Assembly (NCBI GenBank): GCA_017625035.1
Contig: JAGALX010000031.1
Coordinates: 1-49,125 of the forward strand
Reading direction: 5' to 3'
Source: Clostridia bacterium
GTDB taxonomy: Bacteria > Bacillota > Clostridia > TANB77 > CAG-508
Length of the DNA stretch: 49,125 nucleotides
In this document: positions 23,598 to 31,607 of the stretch, one piece after another
Layout: the number at the start of each line of letters is the position of its first letter
Numbering within the stretch: the first letter of the stretch is position 1
The notes under the pieces: model-generated
The model's input: only the letters and a program-made list of their open reading frames with translations
Told to the model about the DNA's origin: nothing
The model's database searches: none
Position numbers and translations under genes: made by a program

Positions 23598-24143
23598 ATG
23601 AAAAAAATAATAAAAAATAGTATATTAATTTTAATAACATTGATGACATTATTTGTAATAACGGGATGTGGAAGTATAGTGGATAGGGAGAATAATAATA
23701 AAACTGAAGAGCCAAAAAATATTGAGTATCAAGCAGAGATAAAATCAACACATTATAACTATGAATTTGCAGGGGAAAAAGAAAATGAAAAAGTGATAAT
23801 TTCGAGTTATGATGAATTAAAAAATTATTGCAAAAAATTAAATTCTGATATGGTATATATAGATGATGGTCCATATATTGGAGCTTCACTTATTCCAGAA
23901 GTCTCAGAAGAGCTATCTAAATATAATGAAGAATTTTTCCAAAATAAATCTTTAGCTTTAGTATATGTAAGTTTAACATCTTCAGGTCAAAAAGTTCAAA
24001 TTAATTATGCAAAAAAGGAAAATAATAAAGTTTTTATAGAATATGTTATTAATAATTATGGAGAAATTGGGTTATCTGTAATGGGCGCGGAGTTGATTGT
24101 TGTTGAAGTGGATAAAGATGTAAATGAGATAGAGGTTGTTTAA
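23598..24143 (+). CDS. Small secreted lipoprotein
   Basis: 181 residues. There is a signal peptide with a lipobox, VITGC (Cys at ~24), so it should be lipidated and anchored outside the membrane. The mature part is acidic and has no known catalytic motif. The C-terminal half (SLALVYVSLTSSGQKVQINYAKKE ... AELIVVEVDKDV, split by a short turn) resembles the C-terminal domain of PrcB-like proteins; this match is weak. TGGAGG ribosome binding site. Flanked by REP-like hairpins on both sides. Confidence 0.75.
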   Translation: MKKIIKNSILILITLMTLFVITGCGSIVDRENNNKTEEPKNIEYQAEIKSTHYNYEFAGEKENEKVIISSYDELKNYCKKLNSDMVYIDDGPYIGASLIPEVSEELSKYNEEFFQNKSLALVYVSLTSSGQKVQINYAKKENNKVFIEYVINNYGEIGLSVMGAELIVVEVDKDVNEIEVV

Positions 24144-24190
24144 AATTTAGAATGTTTTTATAAGAATTAAAAATATGTAATAAAAAATTT

Positions 24191-24268
24191 TGCTCTGTCC
24201 CTTTTTCCAAAAAATGGAAAATTAATTAAGAGTTCGAACGATGTGAGTTGCTCTTAATTAATGCAGAG
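24191..24268 (+). repeat. REP-like composite hairpin
   Basis: ATTAATTAAGAG (24221-24232) pairs perfectly with CTCTTAATTAAT (24251-24262). Outside it, GCTCTG (24192-24197) can pair with CAGAG (24264-24268). CTGTCCCTTTTTCC and GAAAGAACCGTCC beside the stems recall intergenic GGGGACGGTTCTT-type repeats of Clostridia. Confidence 0.55.
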
Positions 24269-24287
24269 GAAAGAACCGTCCTAAATA

Positions 24288-24332
24288 AAGTGCAATTTTT
24301 GTGTTTTAAAGTGCAAAAATTGCACTTTAAAA
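24288..24332 (+). promoter_or_regulatory. Operator of the fic gene: half-site plus perfect palindrome
   Basis: TTTTAAAGTGCAA (24304-24316), AAA, TTGCACTTTTAAA-type right arm (24320-24332) form a perfect 13-bp inverted repeat. A further half-site, AAAGTGCAATTTT, lies at 24288-24300. The right arm touches the -35 box of the fic promoter. The same site occurs again inside the gene at 25240-25263. Confidence 0.75.
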
Positions 24333-24361
24333 TTGATTTTATACAAGAAATGGAGTATAAT
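24333..24361 (+). promoter_or_regulatory. Promoter of the fic gene
   Basis: TTGATT (24333-24338), 17-bp spacer, TATAAT (24356-24361). The expected start is about 14 nt before the ATG, leaving room for little more than the AGGAGG at 24370. Confidence 0.7.
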
Positions 24362-24381
24362 ATATATGTAGGAGGTTCAAT

Positions 24382-25440
24382 ATGGATAAGAAAAATGATT
24401 GGAATTTAGAATTATCTGAATATATAAAACAAGGTGAACCAAATCAAATAGAAAAAACTAAACTATGGGAAACTGCGATTGGTTTACAAGATGTAGATGG
24501 TTTAAAACCTTCAAAATATTTAATAAAAACTGCAAAAGAGCATATTGAAGGAAATATTGATATTCATGAGGTTAAAGATAGAATTAATCAATATTATGAA
24601 TCATTAGACAGTAGAAAAAATTTTGAAAAAGAAGATAATGAAGAAGCAGACAAAGTTGCTGTTAGAATAACAGAAATATTAAGTGAAAAAACATTTAATT
24701 TTTCTATAGCAGAATTATTAAATATTCATAAAAGATTATTTACAGATATATATGAGGCTGCAGGATTTTTTAGAGATTATAATTTTACTAAAAAAGAATG
24801 GGTATTAAATGGTGATACAGTAATATATTCGTCATACGAAACTATTAGAGATGCTTTAAGTTATGATTTTGAACAAGAAAGAAATTTTTCATACAAAGAT
24901 TTGAGTTTAGATGAATCAATAAAACATTTATGCAGATTTACATCAAATATTTGGCAAGTACATCCATTTTGCGAAGGAAATACAAGAACTACAGCAGTAT
25001 TTATAATAAAATATTTAAGAACTTTTGGATTTAATATTAATGATGATGTTTTTGCTGAAAATTCTTGGTATTTTAGAAATTCATTGGTAAGAGCAAATTA
25101 TAAAAATTTTGAAAAAAATATATTTGAAGATACAATATTTTTAGAAAAATTCTTTCATAATTTATTAACAAAATCAAAGTATGAATTAAAAAATAGATAT
25201 ACTCATATAGATTATAACCAAAGTGCAAATGATGAAGATTTAAAGTGTAAAAATTGCACTTTAGAAGAACAAGCGATTATTAATATATTGAAAGTTAATA
25301 GAGCAATAACGCAGGATGAGATTGCAAAGCAAATTAATAAATCTGTTAGAACTGTTAAAACGCGTATGATAGAAATGCAGGAAAAAGGGTTGATAGAAAG
25401 AAAAAATGGAAAAAAGAATAGAGAGTGGGTTGTGAAATAA
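24382..25440 (+). CDS. Fic-domain protein with N-terminal VbhA-like segment and C-terminal HTH
   Basis: 352 residues. Fic proteins transfer AMP or related groups to target proteins. The Fic motif is HPFCEGNTR (194-202); compared with HPFx(D/E)GNGRxxR, the second Gly is Thr and the last Arg is replaced by Ala, so ATP handling may differ. Residues ~28-70 (GLQDVDGLKPSKYLIKTAKEHIEGN... in outline) resemble the VbhA-type antitoxin helix that inhibits Fic. Residues ~290-352 are a winged HTH (QDEIAKQINKSVRTVKTRM, then a wing and WVVK). The protein could bind its own operator. AGGAGG lies well before the ATG. It is an apparently self-contained toxin-antitoxin-regulator fusion. Confidence 0.85.
   Translation: MDKKNDWNLELSEYIKQGEPNQIEKTKLWETAIGLQDVDGLKPSKYLIKTAKEHIEGNIDIHEVKDRINQYYESLDSRKNFEKEDNEEADKVAVRITEILSEKTFNFSIAELLNIHKRLFTDIYEAAGFFRDYNFTKKEWVLNGDTVIYSSYETIRDALSYDFEQERNFSYKDLSLDESIKHLCRFTSNIWQVHPFCEGNTRTTAVFIIKYLRTFGFNINDDVFAENSWYFRNSLVRANYKNFEKNIFEDTIFLEKFFHNLLTKSKYELKNRYTHIDYNQSANDEDLKCKNCTLEEQAIINILKVNRAITQDEIAKQINKSVRTVKTRMIEMQEKGLIERKNGKKNREWVVK
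25220..25263 (+). promoter_or_regulatory. Copies of the fic operator inside the fic gene
   Basis: Half-site AAAGTGCAAA (25220-25229) and palindrome TTAAAGTGTAA-AAA-TTGCACTTTAG (25240-25263), which differs from the upstream operator by one base in its core. They lie in the codons linking the Fic domain to the HTH (D-L-K-C-K-N-C-T-L). Confidence 0.65.
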
Positions 25441-25532
25441 TAGATTAAATAAAGTAGAGCCGAAAGTATATAATAATGATTCTAGCTTTTTTGCAAGATA
25501 AGATGAATAAAATTGTAAAAAACAGACAAAAT

Positions 25533-25593
25533 ACCGTATAAGTTCCGAAAAATATTAGTACAAATTGATTTTTTAGAACTTATATGGTATAAT
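25533..25593 (+). promoter_or_regulatory. Inverted repeat and promoter of the second DUF4143 gene
   Basis: ACCGTATAAGTTC (25533-25545) and GAACTTATATGGT (25576-25588) are a 13-bp inverted repeat with one mismatch. The right arm fills the spacer of the promoter TTGATT (25565-25570), 17 bp, TATAAT (25588-25593). Binding there would block RNA polymerase. Confidence 0.65.
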
Positions 25594-25612
25594 TCGCTTA
25601 GGAGGGATTTCT

Positions 25613-26905
25613 ATGAAAAGAGAGATAATAAATAATTTAATAAATTGGAATGAATCGAAAAATAGAAAACCACTAATAATCCATGGTGCAAGACAAGTAG
25701 GAAAAACATATATAGTAAAAGAATTTGGCAAACAATATTATGATAATTTAATATATGTAAATTTTGAAACAAATCAGGAGTTAAGTAGTCAAATTTCAAA
25801 TACGATAGATGCCAAATCAGTAATAAACAAATTAGAATTATTTTATGGAGAAAAAATAATTCCTGGAAAAACATTAATATTTTTTGATGAAATTCAAGCA
25901 AATGAAAGAGCATTAACAGCACTAAAATATTTTTGTGAAGATACACCAGAATATCATATAATTGCAGCAGGATCTCTACTTGGTATTGCAATAAATAGAG
26001 AAAATTATTCATTTCCAGTAGGAAAAGTTCAAATGATTAATATGTATCCATTATCATTTAAAGAATTTTTAATAGCCATCGGACGAGAAACTTTAATTAA
26101 TGAAATACAAGAACATTATGAAAGTAATGAAAGAATGGATTCAGATATTCACGAATTATGTTTAAAATTATATAGGACATATTTAGTTGTAGGCGGAATG
26201 CCAGAAGCGGTTCAAATATATTTAGATGAACAAAAAATAATTTCTACAATAGATATTCAATCAGAAATATTACAATCATATGAAAGAGATATGACAAAAT
26301 ATGCAAGTAATAGTCTATCAAATAGAATAATATCAGCATTTGATTCTATTCCAGTGCAACTTGCAAAAGATAATCAAAAATTTCAATATAAAGTCATTTC
26401 AAGAGGTGGAACATCAAGTATATTTGGAGAAGCAATATTGTGGTTAAAAAATAGTGGTATAGTAAATCAAGTGTATAAAGCAAAATCAGAACTCCCACTA
26501 GAAATGCATAAAGATTTAGCATCATTTAAATTATATATGAGCGATGTTGGATTATTCGTAAATAAAGCAAGATATCCATTATACCAAATAGACTTAACTA
26601 AGCAACCAACAATGATAGCAATGGGGCCACTTACAGAGCATTATGTGGCAAATGAATTAAGAATCAAAGGGTATGAAACATACTACTGGGAATCAGATGG
26701 AAAAGCAGAGCTTGATTTTTTAATTCAAAAAGATATAGATATAGTTCCAATAGAAGTAAGAACAAGTGTGCATACAAAAGCTAGAAGTTTAGATTTATAT
26801 ATGAAAACATACAATCCCAAATATGCTATTAGAATTTCTGAGAAGAACTTTGGATTTGAAAATAATATAAAGTCAGTGCCGTTGTATGCTGTGTTTTGTA
26901 TATAA
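25613..26905 (+). CDS. AAA ATPase with C-terminal DUF4143 (second copy)
   Basis: 430 residues, the same build as the protein at 6382-7695. Walker A is GARQVGKT near residue 25, Walker B-like LIFFDEIQ, then AAGSLLG. The DUF4143 part ends with ELDFLIQKDIDIVPIEVRT (E-D...E-V, PD-(D/E)xK-like) and NNIKSVPLYAVFCI. The two proteins are clearly homologous along their whole length but well diverged. This one lies outside the serine-recombinase element, directly after the fic gene, with its own promoter. Function is not known with certainty. AGGAGGG ribosome binding site. Confidence 0.88.
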   Translation: MKREIINNLINWNESKNRKPLIIHGARQVGKTYIVKEFGKQYYDNLIYVNFETNQELSSQISNTIDAKSVINKLELFYGEKIIPGKTLIFFDEIQANERALTALKYFCEDTPEYHIIAAGSLLGIAINRENYSFPVGKVQMINMYPLSFKEFLIAIGRETLINEIQEHYESNERMDSDIHELCLKLYRTYLVVGGMPEAVQIYLDEQKIISTIDIQSEILQSYERDMTKYASNSLSNRIISAFDSIPVQLAKDNQKFQYKVISRGGTSSIFGEAILWLKNSGIVNQVYKAKSELPLEMHKDLASFKLYMSDVGLFVNKARYPLYQIDLTKQPTMIAMGPLTEHYVANELRIKGYETYYWESDGKAELDFLIQKDIDIVPIEVRTSVHTKARSLDLYMKTYNPKYAIRISEKNFGFENNIKSVPLYAVFCI

Positions 26906-26909
26906 AAGT

Positions 26910-26953
26910 TAAAAAAGAAGTAGGCAAAATAAATATATTTTTGTTTACTTTTT
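26910..26953 (+). terminator. Terminator after the second DUF4143 gene
   Basis: AAAAAAGAAGTAGGCAAAA pairs imperfectly with TTTTTGTTTACTTTTTTT, the right arm running into T's. Confidence 0.55.
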
Positions 26954-27085
26954 TTTCATAAGATAATATACATAGAAAATGTATATAGTTAAAAAATTAT
27001 ATAAAAAAATTCTTTGATATGATATAATTTGCAAAAAAGAAAAATAGTTATAAATTTTAATAATACTAAAATAAAGGAGCTAGAT

Positions 27086-27511
27086 ATGAGAAAATTAAAT
27101 TTAATTGTAGTTTTTAGTACCAATTTAGAAAAAGCACTTTTTTGTATCAGATCAAAAAATCCCTACAAAGGATTATATAATTTTGTAGGAGGTAAAGTAG
27201 AAGAAAACGAAACTAATGACGAGGCTGCATATAGAGAGCTATTTGAAGAAACTGGAATATCTAATAAAGATATAGAATTAGATCATTTTATGGATTTGAA
27301 TTATTTTAAATATGGAAATAATTTACAAGTTTATTATGGCATTATAAAACATGATGTAAAATTAGTAGAAGAAAAAAATAAATTAGAATGGGTAACTATA
27401 AATGATGATTTATTAGATAATTCAAAGTTTGGTGGAAATTATAATATTCCACATATAATAAGACAAATACAAGTATATTTAGAAAATGGCACAGGCATTG
27501 ATAAATACTAA
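27086..27511 (+). CDS. Nudix hydrolase
   Basis: 141 residues with a complete Nudix box (G-x5-E-x7-R-E-L-x-E-E-x-G-I) at about residues 35-58, beginning GGKVEENET and ending ELFEETGI. It hydrolyses some nucleoside diphosphate derivative; the substrate is not predictable, though the short form with GLYNFVGG is typical of NTP-cleaning or ADP-ribose-type enzymes. The ATG at 27086 is chosen because AAGGAGC lies 7 bp before it. The next gene follows after 18 bp, so the two are probably co-transcribed. Confidence 0.9.
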   Translation: MRKLNLIVVFSTNLEKALFCIRSKNPYKGLYNFVGGKVEENETNDEAAYRELFEETGISNKDIELDHFMDLNYFKYGNNLQVYYGIIKHDVKLVEEKNKLEWVTINDDLLDNSKFGGNYNIPHIIRQIQVYLENGTGIDKY

Positions 27512-27529
27512 AATTTTGGAGGAATTTAA

Positions 27530-27847
27530 ATGAAAATAATAACATTATGTGGAAGTTTAAAATTTAAAAAAGAAATGATGATAATTGCAGAGAAAATGGC
27601 ATTAGAAGGAAATTGTATTATTACGCCAGTGTATCCTGTTTTAGAAAATTATGAAAGAACCGAGGAGCAATTAATAAAATTGAAAGAGTCTCATTTTAAA
27701 AAAATAGAATTGTCGGATGCTATATTAGTTGTGAATGTGAATGGTTATATTGGAGATAGTACGAAGCTAGAAATTGAGTATGCAAAGAAGATGGGAAAAG
27801 AGATTATTTTTTATACGGATCTTGTCAAAGAAGACGGGGTCAATTGA
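27530..27847 (+). CDS. Nucleoside 2-deoxyribosyltransferase-like protein
   Basis: 105 residues. It starts IITLCGSLKFKKEM and continues with GNCIITPVYP, SDAILVVNVNGYIGDSTKLEIEYAKKMGKEIIFY, the fold of nucleoside 2-deoxyribosyltransferase-like/DUF4406-type proteins (a CGS... phosphate loop and a conserved E in LEIEYA). The C-terminal end (KEDGVN) and the stop codon come from a REP-like hairpin at 27823-27849, so the original gene end has probably been replaced. It pairs with the preceding Nudix gene, which suggests nucleotide metabolism. Confidence 0.75.
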   Translation: MKIITLCGSLKFKKEMMIIAEKMALEGNCIITPVYPVLENYERTEEQLIKLKESHFKKIELSDAILVVNVNGYIGDSTKLEIEYAKKMGKEIIFYTDLVKEDGVN

Positions 27848-27849
27848 CA
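27823..27849 (+). repeat. REP-like hairpin, copy 3, forming the end of a gene
   Basis: TGTCAAAGAAGACGGGGTC and AATTGACA. The gene at 27530 ends inside it: TGA at 27845-27847 is part of AATTGACA. Confidence 0.65.
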
Positions 27850-27950
27850 TAGAAAAATGTATAGTTGAATAATTTCAATTAGTGTTGTTGTAAAAAAAAT
27901 AAAAAAATGTTAAGATGATAACTAATAAATAATTCATAGGAGGTCTTATA

Positions 27951-28625
27951 ATGAAAGTAACAAAATACAATCAATCTTGTTTATTAATAGAAGCAAATCA
28001 AAAAAGAATATTAGTTGATCCTGGTAATATAGGATATGATGAATCGTTATTAAAAGAATGGTCAAATATCGATTATATTTTAGTAACACATAGACATGGT
28101 GATCATTGTAATGCAGAAGCAATTAATAATATAATAAATAGAGATGGTGCGAAACTTTATACAACAAAAGAAGTAGCAGACAATGTTAAATTAATAAATC
28201 CAAACATTGTTAAAGCCAACGATATAATTCAATTAGATGATATAAAAGTTGAAGTAACAAAAGCGATACATGGATTTTTTACTAAAATGAAGTATAGTAA
28301 AGGAGAAATATTTGAAAATGTAGGATACATAATAGATGATGGAAAAAACAGATTATACACAACAAGTGATACTATTAATTTTAATAATGATTATAAATGT
28401 GATATCCTATGCATGCCATTTAATGGTAATGGTTTAACTTTAGGAATAATTGATGGAGTAATGTTTGCAAAAGATATTAATCCTAAATTAGTATTACCAA
28501 TTCATACTGAACATCCACTAGGATTTATGAATCCTAATATTGAAGACTTAAAAAAAGAACTAGAAAAAGCAGATATTGAATATAAAATATTAAATGTAAA
28601 AGAGAGTTTAGAAATAGAGGATTAG
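27951..28625 (+). CDS. MBL-fold metallo-hydrolase
   Basis: 224 residues with the H-x-H-x-D-H metal motif in THRHGDHC, and later ligands probably in HGFFTKM, DTINF and PIHTEHPLG. The order (ILVDPGNIGYDE near the N-terminus) is that of UlaG/YtnP-like small hydrolases. Substrate unknown. AGGAGG lies 8-9 bp before the ATG. It stands alone between the REP-like copy 3 and the terminator at 28716. Confidence 0.85.
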   Translation: MKVTKYNQSCLLIEANQKRILVDPGNIGYDESLLKEWSNIDYILVTHRHGDHCNAEAINNIINRDGAKLYTTKEVADNVKLINPNIVKANDIIQLDDIKVEVTKAIHGFFTKMKYSKGEIFENVGYIIDDGKNRLYTTSDTINFNNDYKCDILCMPFNGNGLTLGIIDGVMFAKDINPKLVLPIHTEHPLGFMNPNIEDLKKELEKADIEYKILNVKESLEIED

Positions 28626-28715
28626 TTTTAAAATATTAGTATAAAAGAATATCAAGTAATATATTAATATGGATGGGTTAATTAAAATAAAAAATCAGAA
28701 AGTGATTTAAAACAA

Positions 28716-28756
28716 AGGAGAATAAGTTCAATTAGTGTTGAATATTATTCTCTTTT
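28716..28756 (+). terminator. Terminator between the metallo-hydrolase and HD genes
   Basis: GGAGAATA...TATTATTCTC with a few bulges, followed by TTTTTT. Confidence 0.6.
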
Positions 28757-28796
28757 TTGCTATATTTAATTAATAAAATTAAAAGGAGAGCCAAAA

Positions 28797-29573
28797 ATGA
28801 TTGATTTTAAAAAAGCATTACAAGTTTTTAAAAATTATTTAAATGATTATGATTTAGAAGATGGAAATATAATGCTAAAAGTAAAGCATACATATGAAGT
28901 TGTAAATAAAAGTGAATATATTGCAAAAGGATTAGGATTAGACGAAGAAAATACAGAGCTTGCTAAGTTAATTGGGTTGTTACATGATATTGGAAGATTT
29001 GAACAAGTAAAGCAAACCAACGATTTTTTAGATGACCAAGGTTTTGACCATGCAGATTTTGGTGTGGAAGTGTTGTTTGATAAAAATATGATTAGGGATT
29101 TTGTAGATGATAGTAAGTATGATGATATAATTCGTAAGGCTATATATAATCATAATAAGTATGAGATTGAAGATGGTGTAACAGAGCAGGAGCTTTTACA
29201 TTGTAAGATTATTAGGGATGCGGATAAGCTTGATAATTTTAGAGTGAAAGAAGTGGAACGTTTTGAAAATATTTTCCCTAGTTTGTATAATGCAGAGACT
29301 ATGAGTTATGAGGTTGTTTCGGATAAGGTTTATGAGGCGTGTATGAATTGCCAGTGTGTGAAGATAGAAGATAGAGAGAATCAGCTTGATTTTTGGGTGA
29401 GTTATATTGCGTTTTTGTTTGGACTTTATTTTGATGTGTCTCGTAGGTTTGTTAGAGAGAGGGGTTATGTGGATATTTTGGTGGATAGAATCACTTATAA
29501 GAATGATGAGACTAAGGTTAGGATGGAAGAGATTAGGAAGTGTGCGAAGGAGTTTTTGGAGAGGTGTTCATAA
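28797..29573 (+). CDS. HD-domain hydrolase
   Basis: 258 residues. HD-superfamily ligands: H (KVKHTYEVV), LLHDIGRFEQ (H-D pair), FDHADFG and RDADKLDNFRV (the final Asp). Such proteins are metal-dependent phosphohydrolases, often acting on nucleotides; no partner domain is present. AGGAGAG lies before the ATG. The 3' half uses more G/T-rich codons than the 5' half. A 60-bp piece of this gene's start is copied at 30219-30279. The downstream stretch 29580-29600 (GGACGGGGGCAGG) recalls the REP-like centre. Confidence 0.87.
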   Translation: MIDFKKALQVFKNYLNDYDLEDGNIMLKVKHTYEVVNKSEYIAKGLGLDEENTELAKLIGLLHDIGRFEQVKQTNDFLDDQGFDHADFGVEVLFDKNMIRDFVDDSKYDDIIRKAIYNHNKYEIEDGVTEQELLHCKIIRDADKLDNFRVKEVERFENIFPSLYNAETMSYEVVSDKVYEACMNCQCVKIEDRENQLDFWVSYIAFLFGLYFDVSRRFVRERGYVDILVDRITYKNDETKVRMEEIRKCAKEFLERCS

Positions 29574-29714
29574 CTTTTAAAGGCAAAGGACGGGGGCAGG
29601 TTCATATTAGTATTTCAACAGAAAATTAACAAAAGGCTTAAAATGAAGTATTAAAAAATAAAAATTAGAAGCCATTAAAGGGAAGCTAGAAATATTAATT
29701 TGTAGGAGGATATA

Positions 29715-30116
29715 ATGGATAACATAAAGGAATATTTTTTGAATTATTTAAATGAATATAATCAAACTTGGGTTGATAAAGATTTAGAAAAATTAAAGCA
29801 ATACTATGATATAGATAACAATAGACTTATATACTATGATAATCATAAAAATAATGATACTTATACTCTTGATAAACATTTAGCATTAGTTTCTGATTTT
29901 TTATTAAATGGAAAAGAAACTGAATCAGGGGTAGTTGAGGAATTGATTATAGAAAATTTTAATGTATTTTCAAAAAAAGATGTAGCTTGTTTGTGTTTTA
30001 TTGCAAAATATAAAAGTTGCCCAAGACCTTATGTAAGGACTACAATGTATATTGAAAAGATAGAAGATGAATGGAAAGTATTACATGTACACTGTTCATT
30101 TGAACCAGATAGATAA
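29715..30116 (+). CDS. NTF2/SnoaL-like protein
   Basis: 133 residues in one alpha+beta cone-shaped domain: an N-terminal helix pair with YNQTWVDKDLEKLKQYY, central strands and a final EDEWKVLHVHCSFEP, typical of DUF4440/SnoaL-type proteins. Such domains bind small ligands or are catalytic; no specific function can be read. AGGAGG ribosome binding site. Single gene. Confidence 0.75.
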   Translation: MDNIKEYFLNYLNEYNQTWVDKDLEKLKQYYDIDNNRLIYYDNHKNNDTYTLDKHLALVSDFLLNGKETESGVVEELIIENFNVFSKKDVACLCFIAKYKSCPRPYVRTTMYIEKIEDEWKVLHVHCSFEPDR

Positions 30117-30163
30117 ATTACAATTAGTAATTTGAAAAGTTGTACGATGTACTATATTTGTTA

Positions 30164-30190
30164 TGTCAATGGGGACGGGGTTAATTGACA
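30164..30190 (+). repeat. REP-like hairpin, copy 4
   Basis: TGTCAATGGGGACGGGG, T and TAATTGACA; one base different from copy 1 at 22242. Directly followed by gene debris at 30219. Confidence 0.75.
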
Positions 30191-30218
30191 TAGAAAAAAT
30201 TTAAAAAGTGGAGTTAAA

Positions 30219-30362
30219 ATGATTTATTTAAAAGCATTACAAGTTTTTTTATTAATTAAGTGATTATGATTTAGAAGATTCATTAACTCAATTATTTAAT
30301 TGATCTAGTGTAAGATTTTGTGTAGTTTCTTGAAAATATTCTCGAAGTATTTTTTTATTAGA
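30219..30362 (+). pseudogene. Chimeric gene debris: HD-gene start joined to a copy of a small gene
   Basis: 30219-30279 matches the first ~65 bp of the HD gene at 28797 (shared AAAGCATTACAAGTTTTT and GATTATGATTTAGAAGAT) with small deletions. From 30281 to 30362 it matches 35133-35215, the minus-strand gene of 54 residues, with substitutions, a frameshift and a stop. The junction at ~30280 joins two sequences that lie about 6 kb apart in the window. Nothing else is seen in 30191-30394. Confidence 0.7.
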
Positions 30363-30394
30363 AAAACGTGTTAATCTGTAAGTAGATTAGATAA

Positions 30395-30423
30395 TTGAAT
30401 TATTAAAACAAGCATGATATAAT
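30395..30423 (+). promoter_or_regulatory. Promoter of the HEXXH membrane protein gene
   Basis: TTGAAT (30395-30400), 17-bp spacer, TATAAT (30418-30423). It is 33 bp before the ATG at 30456. Confidence 0.65.
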
Positions 30424-30455
30424 GCAAAAAAGCAATTTTAATATAGGAGGATATC

Positions 30456-30917
30456 ATGAAAAATGCAATATATATATTAATTCAATGTACTTGGGGACTA
30501 CCACAAACCTTATTAGGATTTATAGTATTCTTAATCAATATAAAAAACAAACATTATTTTTATCATGGAGCAATTGTCACTAAGAGAAATGTTCCATCAA
30601 GTGTATCATTAGGAATGTTTGTATTTACAACGACTAATCCAATGAAAGATAAAAGAAACGAAAATAAAATTCCGGATGAAGAATTAAGTAAAAGACTTTT
30701 AGTTCACGAATATGGTCATACAATTCAATCTCTTATTTTTGGACCACTATATTTAATAGTAATGGGAATTCCATCAACATTATGGGGATTTTTACCATAT
30801 TTTCAAAATAAAAGAAATAATGGAGTTTCTTATTTTGAATTTTTTACTGAAAAATTTGCAAATTATTTAGGCGAAAAAGTTACAAAAGAAAAATCCATGG
30901 AAAATGCTATTATATAA
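30456..30917 (+). CDS. Membrane protein with a zinc-protease HEXXH motif
   Basis: 153 residues with hydrophobic segments at ~5-28 and ~95-118. Between them is LVHEYGHTIQSL, a HExxH metal site, and a possible third ligand in EFFTEKFANYL. The size and the placement of the motif next to a membrane helix suggest a small membrane-bound metalloprotease-like protein of unknown target. AGGAGG ribosome binding site. The next gene follows after 48 bp. Confidence 0.7.
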   Translation: MKNAIYILIQCTWGLPQTLLGFIVFLINIKNKHYFYHGAIVTKRNVPSSVSLGMFVFTTTNPMKDKRNENKIPDEELSKRLLVHEYGHTIQSLIFGPLYLIVMGIPSTLWGFLPYFQNKRNNGVSYFEFFTEKFANYLGEKVTKEKSMENAII

Positions 30918-30965
30918 ATAGTCATTAAGTAAATTTTACTAAAAAAAGTTTAGGAGGAAAAGACT

Positions 30966-31514
30966 ATGCCACAATTATTTTTTATAAGACACGGACAAAC
31001 TCAAGCAAATGTAGAAGGCATTTTAACAGGAACAATAGAAACAAATTTAACACAAAAAGGAATTGAAGATGCTAAAAAATTATCATTAGAATTAACTGAA
31101 AAATTTGATTACTATTATTGTTCACCATTGAAAAGGACACATCAAACATTAAAAGCAATAAAAGGCGAGGTTGACTTTATTGTTGATGAAAGAATAATAG
31201 AAGTTTCAAGTGGAGATTGGCAAGGAAAATTAAAAACAGAATTACCTAAAGAAGAGTATGATTTATATAAAAAAGGCTTATTAAATCCACCAAATGGAGA
31301 ATCTTTAGAAGATGTAGATAAAAGAATAAAGTTATTTTTAGTAGATATGTTTGAAAAATATAAAAAAGAAGATAAAATTCTTGTAGTAACTCATAATGGA
31401 TTTATGAGAAGTTTAAAGAGATTTTTTATTGATAAAGATAAAGTTGATGAGCCTAAAAATCTTGAAATATTTGTTGTTGATAATGATATGTATGATAAAA
31501 TAAGGGAAAAATAA
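30966..31514 (+). CDS. Histidine phosphatase (second copy)
   Basis: 182 residues with FFIRHGQTQAN (R-H-G, phospho-His), YYCSPLKRTHQT and VVTHNGFMRSLKRF. Related along its length to the protein at 15630-16169, but with the A+T-rich codon use of the region. It is probably the resident copy, with the other one acquired. AGGAGG is well spaced for the ATG. The substrate is unknown. Confidence 0.88.
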   Translation: MPQLFFIRHGQTQANVEGILTGTIETNLTQKGIEDAKKLSLELTEKFDYYYCSPLKRTHQTLKAIKGEVDFIVDERIIEVSSGDWQGKLKTELPKEEYDLYKKGLLNPPNGESLEDVDKRIKLFLVDMFEKYKKEDKILVVTHNGFMRSLKRFFIDKDKVDEPKNLEIFVVDNDMYDKIREK

Positions 31515-31607
31515 TAAGATTGTTAATACAGTAGAGAAAGTTATCTTTACAAAGATTAAATTAAGTAGTATTTGTTATAAAATATGATTAATATTTTGGA
31601 GGTATAT

